From assembly GCA_052174455.1 (NCBI GenBank), contig JBQMRP010000004.1, forward strand, positions 563,004 to 627,003: a stretch of 64,000 nucleotides of DNA. The letters run 5' to 3'. The DNA comes from Arsenophonus sp052174455 (GTDB lineage Bacteria > Pseudomonadota > Gammaproteobacteria > Enterobacterales > Enterobacteriaceae). The translations under genes and the position numbers were made by a program. The notes under the pieces are model-generated. The model searched no databases. It saw only the letters and a program-made list of their open reading frames with translations, and had not been told where the DNA came from. Positions 1-11,053 of the stretch are shown in pieces; position 1 is the stretch's first letter; the number at the start of each line of letters is the position of its first letter.

Positions 1-1305
1 GTTTATCATCAGGATTAGCAATGAAATCTTGCTTAACCGCTCTCCAAGATTTCTAATCAAACGGAAGTAGCTAAAACAACATTGAAAGAGTTTTTCTTGA
101 ATAACAGTACTTCGCATATGTCAAGCTTAGTAGCTTTACTACTATAAAAGCTAACTCAATTGGATTCGTCGTTTTTATTTACTCTCAGTGTGCTAATGAG
201 AAGTCGTGAGATGCTAACAGTTCCTCTCAATTTTTTTTCAGCTTCTTGATCGCTGAAGGATATTCGCTAAATCCATTTGTCAATAAAACATCAATGAATT
301 TATTAGCAACATCGCGGCTCTCTGCTATTCAAATCTCCCATAGGGCTCACCTTTAAACTTTCGGTTACATACTTTTGGAAAGTAAAGGCAGTGCATTTTA
401 GCTATTTTATGTACCCAGCAGCGTTATGTTGGTGCCGCATGTTCAGAAATATCTTTGTTATTGCATTGCAAAACTAATGCTCCATCTCATTGTAGTAAAT
501 CTAAGAGATATAGTTAAACTACGCGCGCTTACAAGCTATTAAGAAGTTTAGCCAATTCGCTTCTAACTATTGATAAAGCATCTTCGAGTACAATAAGCTC
601 CTTATATCCATGATCAGTAACGTCAATAATAACTAATAGGCAAAGGCGATCAACTTGCCTGACAGGAGAGTTATGTTATTAGAATAAAAATAAACGTAGG
701 TGTATCACTTAAATTACGCAGCTACCATTGCCTGTACTATTTAATTCATTGCTGTTTCAATATGCTGATGGTACTTTTGAAGCAGAGCATTTGTTTTTCA
801 CTATGAATGTACTTAGAGTTTAGTAAAAATTACCAATGATATGCCTCGTACATACAGGCATGGCTAGAATACTTTGATATTTTGTTCCCTTCAGATAAAT
901 AAAGAAGTAATATACAAGTTATTGAAGTATATTAGGTTTTTTCTGTGATCCATAACATTAGGTACTTTTAATCTCAACATCGCCAATACCCATCGTCTTG
1001 TTTAGCTCGATGAGTAATAAAAATTATGAACGACGATATGGTGACGCTTTTTAACAAAAACTGACGTTGAGGATGTTGTTATAATAATGGTTTCGAACTC
1101 TGCCTAAACAGCGATGGTATGATCTACCTGACAAAATTACGGATGAATTCATTGAAGGGAATTACGGTAATATCTAGTTTCGCGGATACCTCAGGTAGAT
1201 TTCATGATATATCAATCTAAATATGATTGAAATCATCCACGGAAGCAATCAGCAGGATACCGCCATCTTCTCCGAAACTCCATACATTAGAATAAATACA
1301 ATTCA
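1..1305 (-). mobile_element. IS256-family element, decayed, cut by window edge
   Basis: Remnant of a mutator-type (IS256) transposase gene read on the minus strand. It is recognised by base-level similarity along its length to the other IS256 copies here, such as 11054-12440. The right terminus near 1281-1304 resembles the complement of the element's conserved left end (GAGTTATGCTCATTTCTGG). The other end lies outside the window. Many stops and indels; no functional transposase. Confidence 0.8.
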
Positions 1306-1418
1306 GTTTGTTATATTAAAATATAAAAATAATTATATTAGTATAAAATTTGATAAACAGTTTAACCAAAAGGTATGCTTTTAGTAGGAAGTGAGCAATA
1401 GCATAAATTAGATTGGAT

Positions 1419-2084
1419 TTAAGGATTACGACGATTAAATTTTTTCTTTAGTACTACGGCTATACTGCCTATTAGGCCAATAAAAAGCAAAATAATTGGG
1501 ATTAGAATCAAAATACTCATGATCTGGTGTTCGTAATATTGAAAGAGAGGACTCTTACCGAAGATATAACCAATAGTAGATAAAATCAATACCCAAAGTA
1601 ATCCACTAAGCCAATTAAAAAACTGGAAGCGTCCATTAGGTAAACCGGATAGACCAGCTATGATAGGTAGTATTGTTCTTATAAAAGCAAGAAAACGGCC
1701 TATAAGTAGTGCTGTCAATCCATGGCGATGGAAAAGGCTATAAGCACGTTGCTGATAATGCTCAGGTAGATGAGAGAGCCAATTTTGCGCGATTTTATTG
1801 TTTCCTAGCCATTTACCTTGGAGATATCCAACCCAGCAACCTAAACTAGCACCAGCAGTTAAGATAATAATTGTTAATGGATAATTAATAGTGCCTTTAG
1901 CTATTAGAACGCCTACTAGGATGAGTAGGCTGTCACCAGGTAAAAAAGCAGCAGGTAATATTCCATTTTCCAAAAATAATATTATAAATAATATAGTGTA
2001 AATAGCCCATACTAATGAAGGATTCATTATCATATTGTAATCTTGATGCCAGAGTGCAAAAAAAAGTTCTTTAACTAATTTCAT
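1419..2084 (-). CDS. yqjA: DedA-family inner-membrane protein YqjA
   Basis: A 221-residue polytopic membrane protein that aligns end to end with E. coli YqjA (220 aa). The DedA signature is clear: an N-terminal re-entrant segment with FLPGDSLLILVG at about residues 48-59, and a second one with GRFLAFIRTILPIIAGLSG at about 127-145, including the conserved Arg residues. Three to four hydrophobic helices follow, then a basic tail. In E. coli DedA proteins support membrane integrity, alkaline tolerance and lipid-carrier recycling; that role is known of the family, not shown here. I chose ATG at 2084 (AGGA 8 nt upstream) rather than the in-frame TTG at 2087. E. coli has yqjA a few genes from alx, and the same pair survives here with 4.5 kb of IS debris between them. 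Confidence 0.93.
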   Translation of the reverse strand: MKLVKELFFALWHQDYNMIMNPSLVWAIYTILFIILFLENGILPAAFLPGDSLLILVGVLIAKGTINYPLTIIILTAGASLGCWVGYLQGKWLGNNKIAQNWLSHLPEHYQQRAYSLFHRHGLTALLIGRFLAFIRTILPIIAGLSGLPNGRFQFFNWLSGLLWVLILSTIGYIFGKSPLFQYYEHQIMSILILIPIILLFIGLIGSIAVVLKKKFNRRNP

Positions 2085-2199
2085 CAAGTGTTTCCTAAAT
2101 ACTGTTATTTTTAAACCTAATTGGCAGTTGTGTTATCTATTATCTCTTATTGTAGATAATGCGATCCTGGTTAAAAAAGTTGTAATATAAGTATTATAT

Positions 2200-3128
2200 T
2201 CTGGAGGATAGTATGTTTTTATAATTTAAGTTTAACTTTGAATCAATCTTTCATAGACTGCAATGGAGTTTTACTACCCAATACTGATTGGGGTAATTCT
2301 TGATTGTAAAATAAAACATATCGATATAGAGTGATATCAAAAGCTTTTTACCACAATTGAAAAATGATGGCTTTGTAGCCACTTTTACACGTCCATTAAA
2401 TCACTCGACCATACCATTCGTTTAAGGATGAATCGATGGTCTTTAAGTTACTGTTCTATACTAAGCTATATACAATAAACAGGGGAATTTCCGTTTTTCG
2501 GTGCTAAATGTTTTTTTTAGATTCAAAAGGCGGTTTTTAAATTTCTTACTATTACCTGTAAGTACCCAATAGATCCTAGAGATATGCTTGATTAAAATCA
2601 TGTAAAAAACGTCGAGCGTCGGCCGTAGTTTTTAGGTTTTAAATAGGGATAAACCCATTGAGTGACATGATCTATGTTTATAAAAAAGATAACGTTGTGA
2701 AGTTTTGTGTGATATTTGTGGATACATTTCAGATCTACTATGTAGATAAGCAATCTTATAGCTTTTAAATGCTTTATGCTTCGACTTCGTAGTCTTTTTT
2801 CCTTATTTAACGAAAATTTACCTCTGCTTCTGCATAAACGGCGATGCAAACTAGGTTAAGATACAACAGGGTTCAGGAATTTACGTACGACTACTATTAG
2901 ATCGACGAGAGGGAGGAAAGCATTTTTCGCAGGAAAGTAACTACAGCTGCTTGATCGTGCTAACAGCGTTATCGGCAAACAATGGGGAATATGACTCTGA
3001 TCATTAACATCATCTTGTTTCTATCCTTTAATAACAGCAAATTTAGATATGTCATAACGCTTATCAAGGTAGATTCAAACTCCTTATTGACAGGAAGAGT
3101 AGGACTAATTTTAGGGGGGTTGCAGTTA
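2200..3128 (-). mobile_element. IS481-family element, decayed
   Basis: Minus-strand remnant of an IS481 (DDE) transposase. Around 2400-2430 the reverse complement reads NGMVE-stop-FNGRVK, matching the IS481 motif NGMVERFNGR at the catalytic Glu. Around 2250-2330 it reads LYRYVLFYNQELPQSVLGSKT, with SKTP following, as in the family C-terminus. Around 2700 a segment like RYLFVAIDRATRWV is still visible. Interrupted by stops and frameshifts. It ends where an IS256 element begins (3132). Confidence 0.82.
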
Positions 3129-3131
3129 CTT

Positions 3132-6100
3132 GATAGTTGTTAGAAAATTTAGTGCATGGGAATTCGGGCTAAGTTTTATTCTTATGCTTCATGAATTTAC
3201 TCTTCATCCTTAAATTAGATGTTGTTATCATCAGGATTAGAAATAAAATTCTACTTAACCGATCTCCCAGCATTTTAATTAGACGGAAGGAGCTAAATAT
3301 CATTAAAATAGTTATTTTCTTAAATTATAGCGCTTCGCGCGTCAACTTTATATTCTCACTGCCGTAAAAAAAATCCGATTTAATCGGCTCCGTCGTTCTT
3401 ATTGACGCTCAATGCGCTGACAAGAAATCGTAAAATACCAGCAACTCTTTTCACTCTTTTCCCAACTTTATTTATCGCTGAATAATACGCTGAAACCCTT
3501 GTCGATAAAACATCAAAAGCTTTATTAGCAATATCGTGGATTTCTGCTAACAAAATCTCCTGTAGATTACTCTTAACTTTCGGTTGGTTGCCTTTATGGT
3601 GAAGTCAACGCATCAGCTATTTTGTGTACTCAACAGCATTGCTGCTATATATCCAGAACATCTTTACCATTATCATTCCAAAATCAAGGGTACTTGGTCT
3701 TCTGTAGTGATTATAGAAGATACGGTTAAGCTTAGCATTCACCAGCTATTAAAAAGTTATACTAATTTTGCTTCTGACTCTCGATAAGCATTTTCAAGCG
3801 CAACGATATCCTTATATCTATGCGAAGTGACATCGATAATGATCAGCAGATAAAGACGATCAGCTTGCTTTGGCAGATGATACTTATGTCTTTAGCCAAG
3901 AAATAAACGTAGCGCATATCGTTTAAATCACGTAGTTACCATTGTCTGCGCTCTTCAATGAAGATAATACACTATGATAGAAGTTTTTGTACAGATATCC
4001 TGCATCTGGATGTTCATGATCTGAGTATTATTTTATACTCTACGATATATGAATTTTTAGAAATTCATATAGATAATTTAAAATAAACCTCCTAGAATGT
4101 GTAAACTTAGTAAATCATGAAAACAACATGTTATTTTACATTATTATACGACTTTTTATCTAAAGCGTTTTATGATCTCTCTAAAAAATTAATAATGAAG
4201 AGCAACTGTTTTTATCATACTACAAAGAGGATACATAGCAATGCGCTATCCTCTCGGTCCACATTCTTTTCTCGATACATGAATATTATATTCGCTTTTA
4301 GTCATAATTATCCTAGGTTTTGAGCAATGGGCCCAGGATAAGACGATGATGTTGAATATAACTACATTAAAGAATAATGACTAAAAGTATTCTTGCCAAT
4401 AAATTCATTACCTATAAGGAATTAGGATAATCCCTATTTCCTTTGTCTCTCTTGAAGAAACACAAAGATAACTGAAGGCGAATAGACATTCACGAATTCG
4501 ATCAGGATGACGATTTCTATTTCTCTGGTAAAATACCCAGAGAGCAATTTATGCAGATATATATTCTCACAACTGAACTACTTTCACTATTGATGAAATC
4601 TGGAATAACTTTATTAAAAATATGTTGAAAATATCAACTTGTGGACCCAATTTCTGTGTATCTGTCAAGCAAATCTTTATCTGCGGCACTTTGTGCCATT
4701 GGCACCAAGGCTTAGCACCACTGCTTTATATATTCTGAATATTGTTCAACTTCTTTTCTGTCAAAACATAAATTCAAAAACCTGCAGTTCATGCGACGTC
4801 AAAATTACTGAGGAATGGTTAAAAGCGCAGGTTTATATTTTACCCAACTGCAATTAGCATACATTACTTTTATTATCTCTCGTTTTCTTTAGTTTTTCAA
4901 AAATAACTGACTAGATACTCAACGTTCTATTTTGCATCGTCGCCACATCTGAGCGGTATGTGCAGTTACAATATCAGATATCGAAATTGGTATCTTCTAT
5001 GCCTTTTAGATTTATTCTAAAGAATTTAATCAATAATCGGCATATTTATATCTCTGTCACTCGTGGTAGTTTGGATATTAAACATGCTGTATGAAAGGAT
5101 CTGTTTTAAAAAAAAAGCGATAGAAGCAATCTAGTGAGGAATTATCATCCGACTGATGCGTCAAACTATGACTTGATAAGTTCCAGTGTTTTTCCTGTTC
5201 TTGTGTACATATCCACCATAGGAAGGTAGTGACAACGTTACCTGAAGGTACATACGGAAGTTACTGGAAATACGCTTACTAAAAAAGACGAAAAAGGGGC
5301 TGTGGCATATTGTAAAATATCTCTAGCGCTACCTTAAACGCCTCGGTATCCGTATTAAAACTGTGGCATTACCGAAAAAAATGGGATTCTTGTACATCAT
5401 TACTATGACCATCAGACTAAGCAGTACTGGCAGTAGACCTTGAGTAGGAAAAGATGATTTTGGCTATATTAAAATCATATTCCAATCAGACATTTTAAGA
5501 TGATCCATTACTATAATTTCTTCTCGAATCGTAATCGTAAATGAGTCACACTATTACCGAAGATGTATAAGGCGCTAAAGATAATAGCTCGCAAAAACCG
5601 GGTTAGCCTGTTCTGACAAAATGATTCTTGCAGATAGATCCGTACAAATGTAGTCTGTATGACGATAAGCTATTTTTAGGGACACTTAGGTTGGTAAATA
5701 GGTAACGGAATTGTTATCAGAAATAATGTATAAAATGAAAAAACGATTGTTATTAATCCAAATCCTATGGTTAATATCTCTAGATTAATAGATTAGGTCA
5801 AAGAATACATACGATGAAATTTTAGCTTACAATAGACGCAGTAACCCAATTTCTATCTTTTTTAGCAAAAAAGATACTTTTGATCTTTTTTTAAAAGTGA
5901 CTTAAGTTTTTAACCATTGAGTTATTAGTATTTGAGTCTACTGATATTACTTGTACAAGTAGACAACATGCTTTTCATCGTGAATCGCCCTCTAGAATCA
6001 TAAAAATCACCACTGGATATATCTCACAACTATTCAGACAAGATAGCAACTTTTTACATTTTTTCACGTCCCATATAAGGAAGTAGTAATAAGTTGTTGA

Positions 6101-6474
6101 AACATATTTTATTGCCATCGCGATCCTAACCTTAGGTACTTTAATCTCAATATCGCCATATCAGTTTGTACGGTTGGTTGTGGTACATAATCGTTACGGA
6201 CGACGGCATAGCTGACCGTTAACAAGGCACTGTTCAGTAGGGTTATCGCATCATGGCTTCAAGCTATAACCTAAAGATTGCTGCTATCAACTCCCGGTAG
6301 CATTAGGGATGAGTTCATACAAGGGGGATCGCAGATAATATTTAGTTTTACGGATATCTATAAGGGTAGATTTTTTATGAATTCATCTCTCTGTTGTTGA
6401 AATTATTTACTAAATTAATTAGCAGGATAGGTCACTTTTTATGAAACCCTCTACACTAGAGTAGAGCATAACTT
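3132..6474 (-). mobile_element. IS256-family element, decayed and split by an IS91 insertion
   Basis: Minus-strand IS256 remnant in two blocks, 3132-4004 and about 5945-6474, separated by an IS91 element. The left terminus (TAGTTGTTAG...) matches GAGTTATTAGTAAATCTAG of the copy at 11054. The right terminus near 6460-6474 matches the complement of the family's left end. The two blocks become contiguous against the 11054-12440 copy once the IS91 is removed, so IS91 jumped into an existing IS256. No open transposase remains. Confidence 0.78.
4005..5940 (+). mobile_element. IS91-family (HUH/Y2 transposase) element, decayed
   Basis: Plus-strand remnant of a rolling-circle IS91 transposase gene. 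Family blocks can still be read: FYDLS near 4155, the zinc-finger stretch CSSCDVKITEEW near 4780-4815 (family CSSCGMKATEQW), and YLKRLGIRIK followed by Y and H residues near 5320-5410 (family YLKRPP...HYYDH). It starts with the block TGGATGTTCATGATC shared by all five IS91 copies here and lies inside an older IS256. Disrupted by stops and indels. Confidence 0.82.
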
Positions 6475-6619
6475 TTATGTTGTAAGTGAGACCTTATTAA
6501 TAGGCGAGATTTATTTATAATTTAAATTAGCAGAATAGAAGCCTATGAAGATTAAAATGGATTATAATGATTGAGTTTTCTATGAGAATTGACTGTTTTT
6601 TTCATTTCTAGGAACTAAA

Positions 6620-7579
6620 ATGCATTCTGTTGGTACTCCCTTATTATGGGCAATCTTTACTGTTGTTATTGCAGTTATGTTACTTATTGATATCTCTTTA
6701 CAGGGTAATTATCGAGGAAGAGAAGTAACAATAAGACAATCTGTTATATGGACTTTGATTTGGATTAGTTTAGCATTATTGTTTTCCTTAGGCTTATGGT
6801 TTTATTTTAACCAGATGACTAACTTAAGGATTGCTAACCGACAAATAATGGCTTTTTTAACCGGTTATTTATTGGAAAAAGCGTTAGCTGTCGATAATGT
6901 GTTTGTTTGGTTAATGTTATTTAATTACTTTTCAATTCCGAGTAATTTACAGCGTCGAGTTCTTATATATGGTGTATTAGGTGCGATAGTATTACGTACT
7001 ATTATGATATTTACAGGTAGTTGGTTAGTTTCACAATTTAACTGGATTTTGTATTTCTTTGGCATTTTTTTACTATTCACTGGTATTAAGATGTTCTTTG
7101 TTAAAGAACATGATCAGTTGATTAATAAAAAACCATTAGTAAAATGGATCAGCTCTCATTTACGTATTATAAATACTTTACATAATGAATATTTTTTTAT
7201 TCGTCAACAAGGCATTTTATTTGCTACTCCATTGATTATAGTATTAATTTTAGTTGAGATTAGTGATATTATTTTTGCTGTGGATAGCATCCCTGCTATT
7301 TTTGCAGTAACAACGGATCCTTTTATTATATTAACCTCAAATCTATTTGCAATTTTAGGCTTGCGATCGATGTATTTTGTTTTATCAGGTATTGCTAAAA
7401 AATTTACTATGCTAAAGTACGGGCTATCTATTATTTTAATTTTCATTGGTATTAAAATGTTATTAATGGATATTTTTTATATTCCAATAGCTATATCGTT
7501 AAGTATTATTGCTGGGATTTTAACATTAATAATATTTATTAACCATATTGTTAATAAACGAAAAAACATATTTAATTAA
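6620..7579 (+). CDS. alx: TerC-family inner-membrane protein Alx
   Basis: A 319-residue integral membrane protein, colinear with E. coli Alx (321 aa). It has the TerC features: about nine hydrophobic segments, and acidic residues in membrane motifs such as LTGYLLEKALAVDNVFVW (about residues 78-95) and EISDIIFAVDSIPAIFAV (about 213-230). In E. coli Alx affects manganese homeostasis and is induced at alkaline pH; transport by this protein is inferred from the family. ATG 6620 has AGGAA 6-10 nt upstream. The 145-nt leader (6475-6619) has a TATAAT at 6516-6521 but no obvious conserved core of the yybP-ykoY Mn riboswitch that precedes E. coli alx, so that control may be lost. Neighbours on both sides are dead IS elements. 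Confidence 0.94.
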   Translation: MHSVGTPLLWAIFTVVIAVMLLIDISLQGNYRGREVTIRQSVIWTLIWISLALLFSLGLWFYFNQMTNLRIANRQIMAFLTGYLLEKALAVDNVFVWLMLFNYFSIPSNLQRRVLIYGVLGAIVLRTIMIFTGSWLVSQFNWILYFFGIFLLFTGIKMFFVKEHDQLINKKPLVKWISSHLRIINTLHNEYFFIRQQGILFATPLIIVLILVEISDIIFAVDSIPAIFAVTTDPFIILTSNLFAILGLRSMYFVLSGIAKKFTMLKYGLSIILIFIGIKMLLMDIFYIPIAISLSIIAGILTLIIFINHIVNKRKNIFN

Positions 7580-7654
7580 CAGATAATATCTTTAAATATT
7601 ATAATATTGGATTAATTCATATTAATGAATAATAGAAAAAGTGATAAAGATATT

Positions 7655-7974
7655 TTCTTTATCAGTTGTTTGGTCCCAGATTATTATATAGACTATCGTT
7701 TCATATTCTATTCACAGTAATAGGTTGCTAAGGGATACAGTTGAAGGTAAAACATCATGATCATATAGGCTCCATAGTTAGAGCAACTACAATATGTAAA
7801 AGCGGAGCTCTGCTCTTCAGTTTAAAAAATGGTCTACGTCTATTTTAACTAGACGTTATGGCATATTGAACTTATTTTTGCTAAAGAGTAAAGCGAGATA
7901 ATGTTTATTATCACAGCAATATTTTCCTATCGTTTGCCAACGATAGTCTTATCTGTTCAGAAAGCTGATATTTT
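7655..7974 (+). mobile_element. IS481-family 5' fragment
   Basis: Plus-strand fragment similar to 21505-21730. In the better copy (about 21580-21700) the reading is like SEIGSIFQVSEEPAFILANHY followed by DISKLSITK, matching the N-terminal helix-turn-helix of IS481 transposases. The rest of the element is missing; an IS256 starts at 7975. Confidence 0.6.
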
Positions 7975-9363
7975 GATTTATGCTTAATTTAGTGTATAGA
8001 GTTTCTGAGATAGTGGCGTATCCTACTGATTGATTTCATAGATGATTTCAACATCAGAGAGATAAATATCATAAAAAGTTTACCTTAAAAGTATCCGCAA
8101 AATCAGATATTACCTATAATATCTTGTATGAATTAATTCATAATGGTGATAGGGATGCTGATAGATACCTGCTATTGAGGCGGAAGCTCGAAGCTATTCT
8201 GAATAACATGTTCAAGGCACTTTTTCGATTGAGGTTCATGATATATCCATAATGGTTATTTGTCGTAGCAAACTTAATATAGACAGGTATTGACGATGTC
8301 AGATTAAAGTGCACAAGGTTATGGGATCGAAGAGAAAAACAGAATATTCTTCAACAGCTCGTTTCTTCCTTATCTGAAGCGTATAAAAAGATCAAGTAGT
8401 TATTATTACAGCTGCTTAGAATAAGTGGGATAAACCCTCTGCACAAGAAATTTTCCTCCTGTAATTTTCACGAATTTTTGTTGGCACTTTTAGATGAAAA
8501 AGGATGGATATCCTTTGAGAGCTATAAACAGATTAAAACAGCGATTGACTTGAAGAGCACAATTAAAGGGCGGTCTGCGTAATTTAAGTGATACTGTTAT
8601 ATTTATTTCTTTGGCAATGGCATATAACATCTTGTTAGATAAGTTAATCGTCTTTCTTGCTGCTCATTATTGGTACCACTACATGGACGTAAAGAGTTTG
8701 TTGAACCCGAAGATACTTATTAAGAATTAGCAGCGAAACTGACTTAACTTCTAATTGGTCTTACAAACACGTAGATTAATTGTATCTCCTAAGCTTTCTA
8801 GAGAAGCCTAGTCTATTGTTTTAATATAATGACAAAATATTCCAGAATATATAGCTCAAATACTGTTGAGTACACAAAATAACTAATGTAGTTGATTTTA
8901 CTCCTTAAAGGTATACACAACTAAAATTAAGGTTAAGTTTCTGGGAGTTTAGGATAATTAAAGAATTACTATTGCATAGTAAAGCCCATGATGTTTATTG
9001 GCAAGGGGTTTCAGCAAATATTCTACAGCGATGAAGAAACTGGAGAAAAATGGAGAAGAACGGTTGGTATTCTATACCTTCCCATCAGCGCGCTGGGTGT
9101 AATAAGAACGACGAATCCAATTGAAAAACCTTTTTCGACAGGCGAGCTTATAAATCTGACGCGTGAAGCACTATAGTTCGAGAAAAACAACCTTTTCAAT
9201 AAAATTAAAGTTTCTTCCGTCTGCTAACAAAAGCAGAAAGCGGATCGAGGGATTTAACCTGTTGACACTAGTAGTAAACAACGTAAATTTTAAGGATGGA
9301 GAGCAGATTTATGAATTATCAGATCAGAGTCTAACCGCCATACATTAATTTTACTAATAACTC
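7975..9363 (+). mobile_element. IS256-family element, decayed, both ends visible
   Basis: Plus-strand IS256 remnant. Near 9080-9130 the translation reads SALGVIRTTNPIE, the family motif HW..LRTTNPIE. Near 9215-9345 it reads KSRKRIEGFNLL, then FKDGEQIYE, the usual C-terminus. The termini are GATTTATGCTTAATTTAGTG on the left and TTTACTAATAACTC on the right, shared with other copies. Frameshifts and stops divide the gene; the two short open frames at 8988-9176 and 9163-9348 are pieces of it. Confidence 0.85.
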
Positions 9364-10027
9364 AGGTTTTTATTAATTTTATCAGTAGGTTATTATGTTC
9401 TCAAAATTGAGACATTACATTTTATTTTAGATAAATTCTTTGTTAAAAATATCATTTTATTCTTTTGGTTATATTTTCTTGACTTTGCAAGAAAATTTTT
9501 ATTAAAAAATTTACATTAACACTGTAATAACTATCATAAAAAGTATAGCAATTATACTTAATTTATTTAGCACATATCAAGTTAGTTGTTTATTTTTTTT
9601 ATTTATAAAGTAATATATTTACTTTTCTATATTAAATATTACATAATAAATTAAATAAAATTAACGACATTTTTTAAAATAAAATAGTTAGTACTCTAAC
9701 AATAATTATTGAATGTATGAGTTCATGTCAATAAAAATCAACGATACTGTTCATTGAAGGAACAGTTTGAAATGTTCAAACAACAAAATTATATAACATG
9801 GTGAATAGCTGATAATAAGATATCTATCTTAACAGATAGATATATATTTAACTTTGTTAACCATTTTATATGGAAAAATATAATTAGTTTTTAATGAAAA
9901 GTATTTAGTATAGAATATATTTAGATATTATTAATAATATTTTTTAAGAAAATATTTTACGTTCTAATATTTATTAGACCTTATTAATGTCAGTCTTTAT
10001 TTGTAAAACGTTAATATTATGTGTAAT
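9364..10027. other. Gene-free AT-rich spacer downstream of hns
   Basis: Very AT-rich sequence between a dead IS256 and the hns terminator. I see no coding pattern, IS similarity or stable hairpin in it. It is probably residue of one or more completely eroded genes. Confidence 0.5.
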
Positions 10028-10055
10028 AAAATACCCTTCATATAAAGGGTATTTT
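10028..10055 (-). terminator. Rho-independent terminator of hns
   Basis: A perfect 11-bp stem (AAAATACCCTT / AAGGGTATTTT) with a 6-nt loop lies 20 bases after the hns stop codon. The 3' arm ends in a T run when read on the minus strand. Position and strand fit the end of the hns transcript. Confidence 0.85.
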
Positions 10056-10074
10056 AAAAGTAAAGAGAAGATAT

Positions 10075-10491
10075 TTAGATTAAAAAATCCTCTATTTTCT
10101 TACCATATTTTTCTACTGCTTGTTTTATAATAGCTGGTGTACGACCTTGACCAGTCCAGGTTTTAATTTCACCATTTTCATCTTTATATTTATATTTAGC
10201 TGGTCTTGCTGCACGTTTAGTACGGGTAGATATTTTTGATGGAGTTTTTGCAGTAACTAAATCATCTAGACTGAGTCCTTCTCCTTCTAGTAATTTAATA
10301 TATTTTGCAATTTTTTGACTATGAGCTTCTAATTGTGCTCTCACTTGATTTTCGTCTTTACGACGTTCATCTACAACAGTATTAAGTTTATCATTTATTT
10401 CTTGCAATGATTCTAACGATATTTCTCTTGCTATTGAACGTAATGTACGAATGTTATTTAATGATTTTAAATATTTCAATGAATCGCTCAT
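10075..10491 (-). CDS. hns: Nucleoid-associated protein of the H-NS family
   Basis: A 138-residue H-NS-type protein (E. coli H-NS 137 aa, StpA 134 aa). The N-terminal part, with SLNNIRTLR and a coiled-coil stretch up to about residue 80, is the oligomerisation domain. The C-terminal part holds RPAKYKYKDENG and the DNA-binding core TWTGQGRTPAIIK, ending in DFLI like H-NS and StpA. The family binds AT-rich curved DNA and silences transcription. Such a gene is notable in a genome this AT-rich, where binding sites are everywhere. The start ATG has AGGA just upstream, and a strong terminator follows the gene. The family is certain; H-NS versus StpA paralogy is less so, although the C-terminus favours H-NS. 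A 560-base AT-rich leader region separates it from the next feature. Confidence 0.88.
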   Translation of the reverse strand: MSDSLKYLKSLNNIRTLRSIAREISLESLQEINDKLNTVVDERRKDENQVRAQLEAHSQKIAKYIKLLEGEGLSLDDLVTAKTPSKISTRTKRAARPAKYKYKDENGEIKTWTGQGRTPAIIKQAVEKYGKKIEDFLI

Positions 10492-10954
10492 TTTCCTGAT
10501 CTCGAATTAAATTGAATGTTAGCTGATATTTACTAATAATAAAATGCTATTTATTTTTCTGCAATAGTAAATTTACAAAATAAAGTTAAATTTATTTTTA
10601 AATTAAACTTCTATAAAAAGTAATATAAATTTTAAATAAAAACATTATATATCCTATGTTAGGTATATTGAGCACTTCAAAATTAACATAAAATGATAGT
10701 ATCGATTTTATATTTAAATTTTATGATAAATATTAGCTAATAATAATATTATTATTATTATATTTATTAATATAAAGGTGTTATTTTTTAAATTAAAATA
10801 TTTAAACATATTAACTTATTAATAATAATAAATATTATTAAAAATATATTATGTTAGTTATTAGGATTTATATTCAAATAAATAAAAATAATGTTTCACA
10901 ATCTTTGTGGAAAATTTTTAAAATTTTTTGCCTAAATAAAACTCAATTTATTGC

Positions 10955-11053
10955 TATAATTTAGCAATGAATGCGAATAAATTAACTTCACTACTTTAGT
11001 TTTTATATAATTATAAAGAACATAGGAGTAAATATGGTTATTTCACTAATCGA
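10955..11053 (+). promoter_or_regulatory. Orphan promoter, SD and start codon cut by an IS256
   Basis: A TATAAT box (10955-10960), an AGGAG (11024-11028) and an ATG (11034) are well spaced and followed by six sense codons, and then the terminus of an IS256 begins at 11054. This looks like the front of a well-expressed gene beheaded by the insertion; the body is not recognisable beyond 12440. No good -35 at the standard spacing. The remaining 10492-10954 is AT-rich DNA upstream of hns in which I see nothing else. Confidence 0.4.

Noticed and set aside
6475..6619. A yybP-ykoY manganese riboswitch before alx
   Set aside because: Known for E. coli alx, but the 145-base leader here is very AT-rich and I could not find the conserved core or a suitable hairpin.
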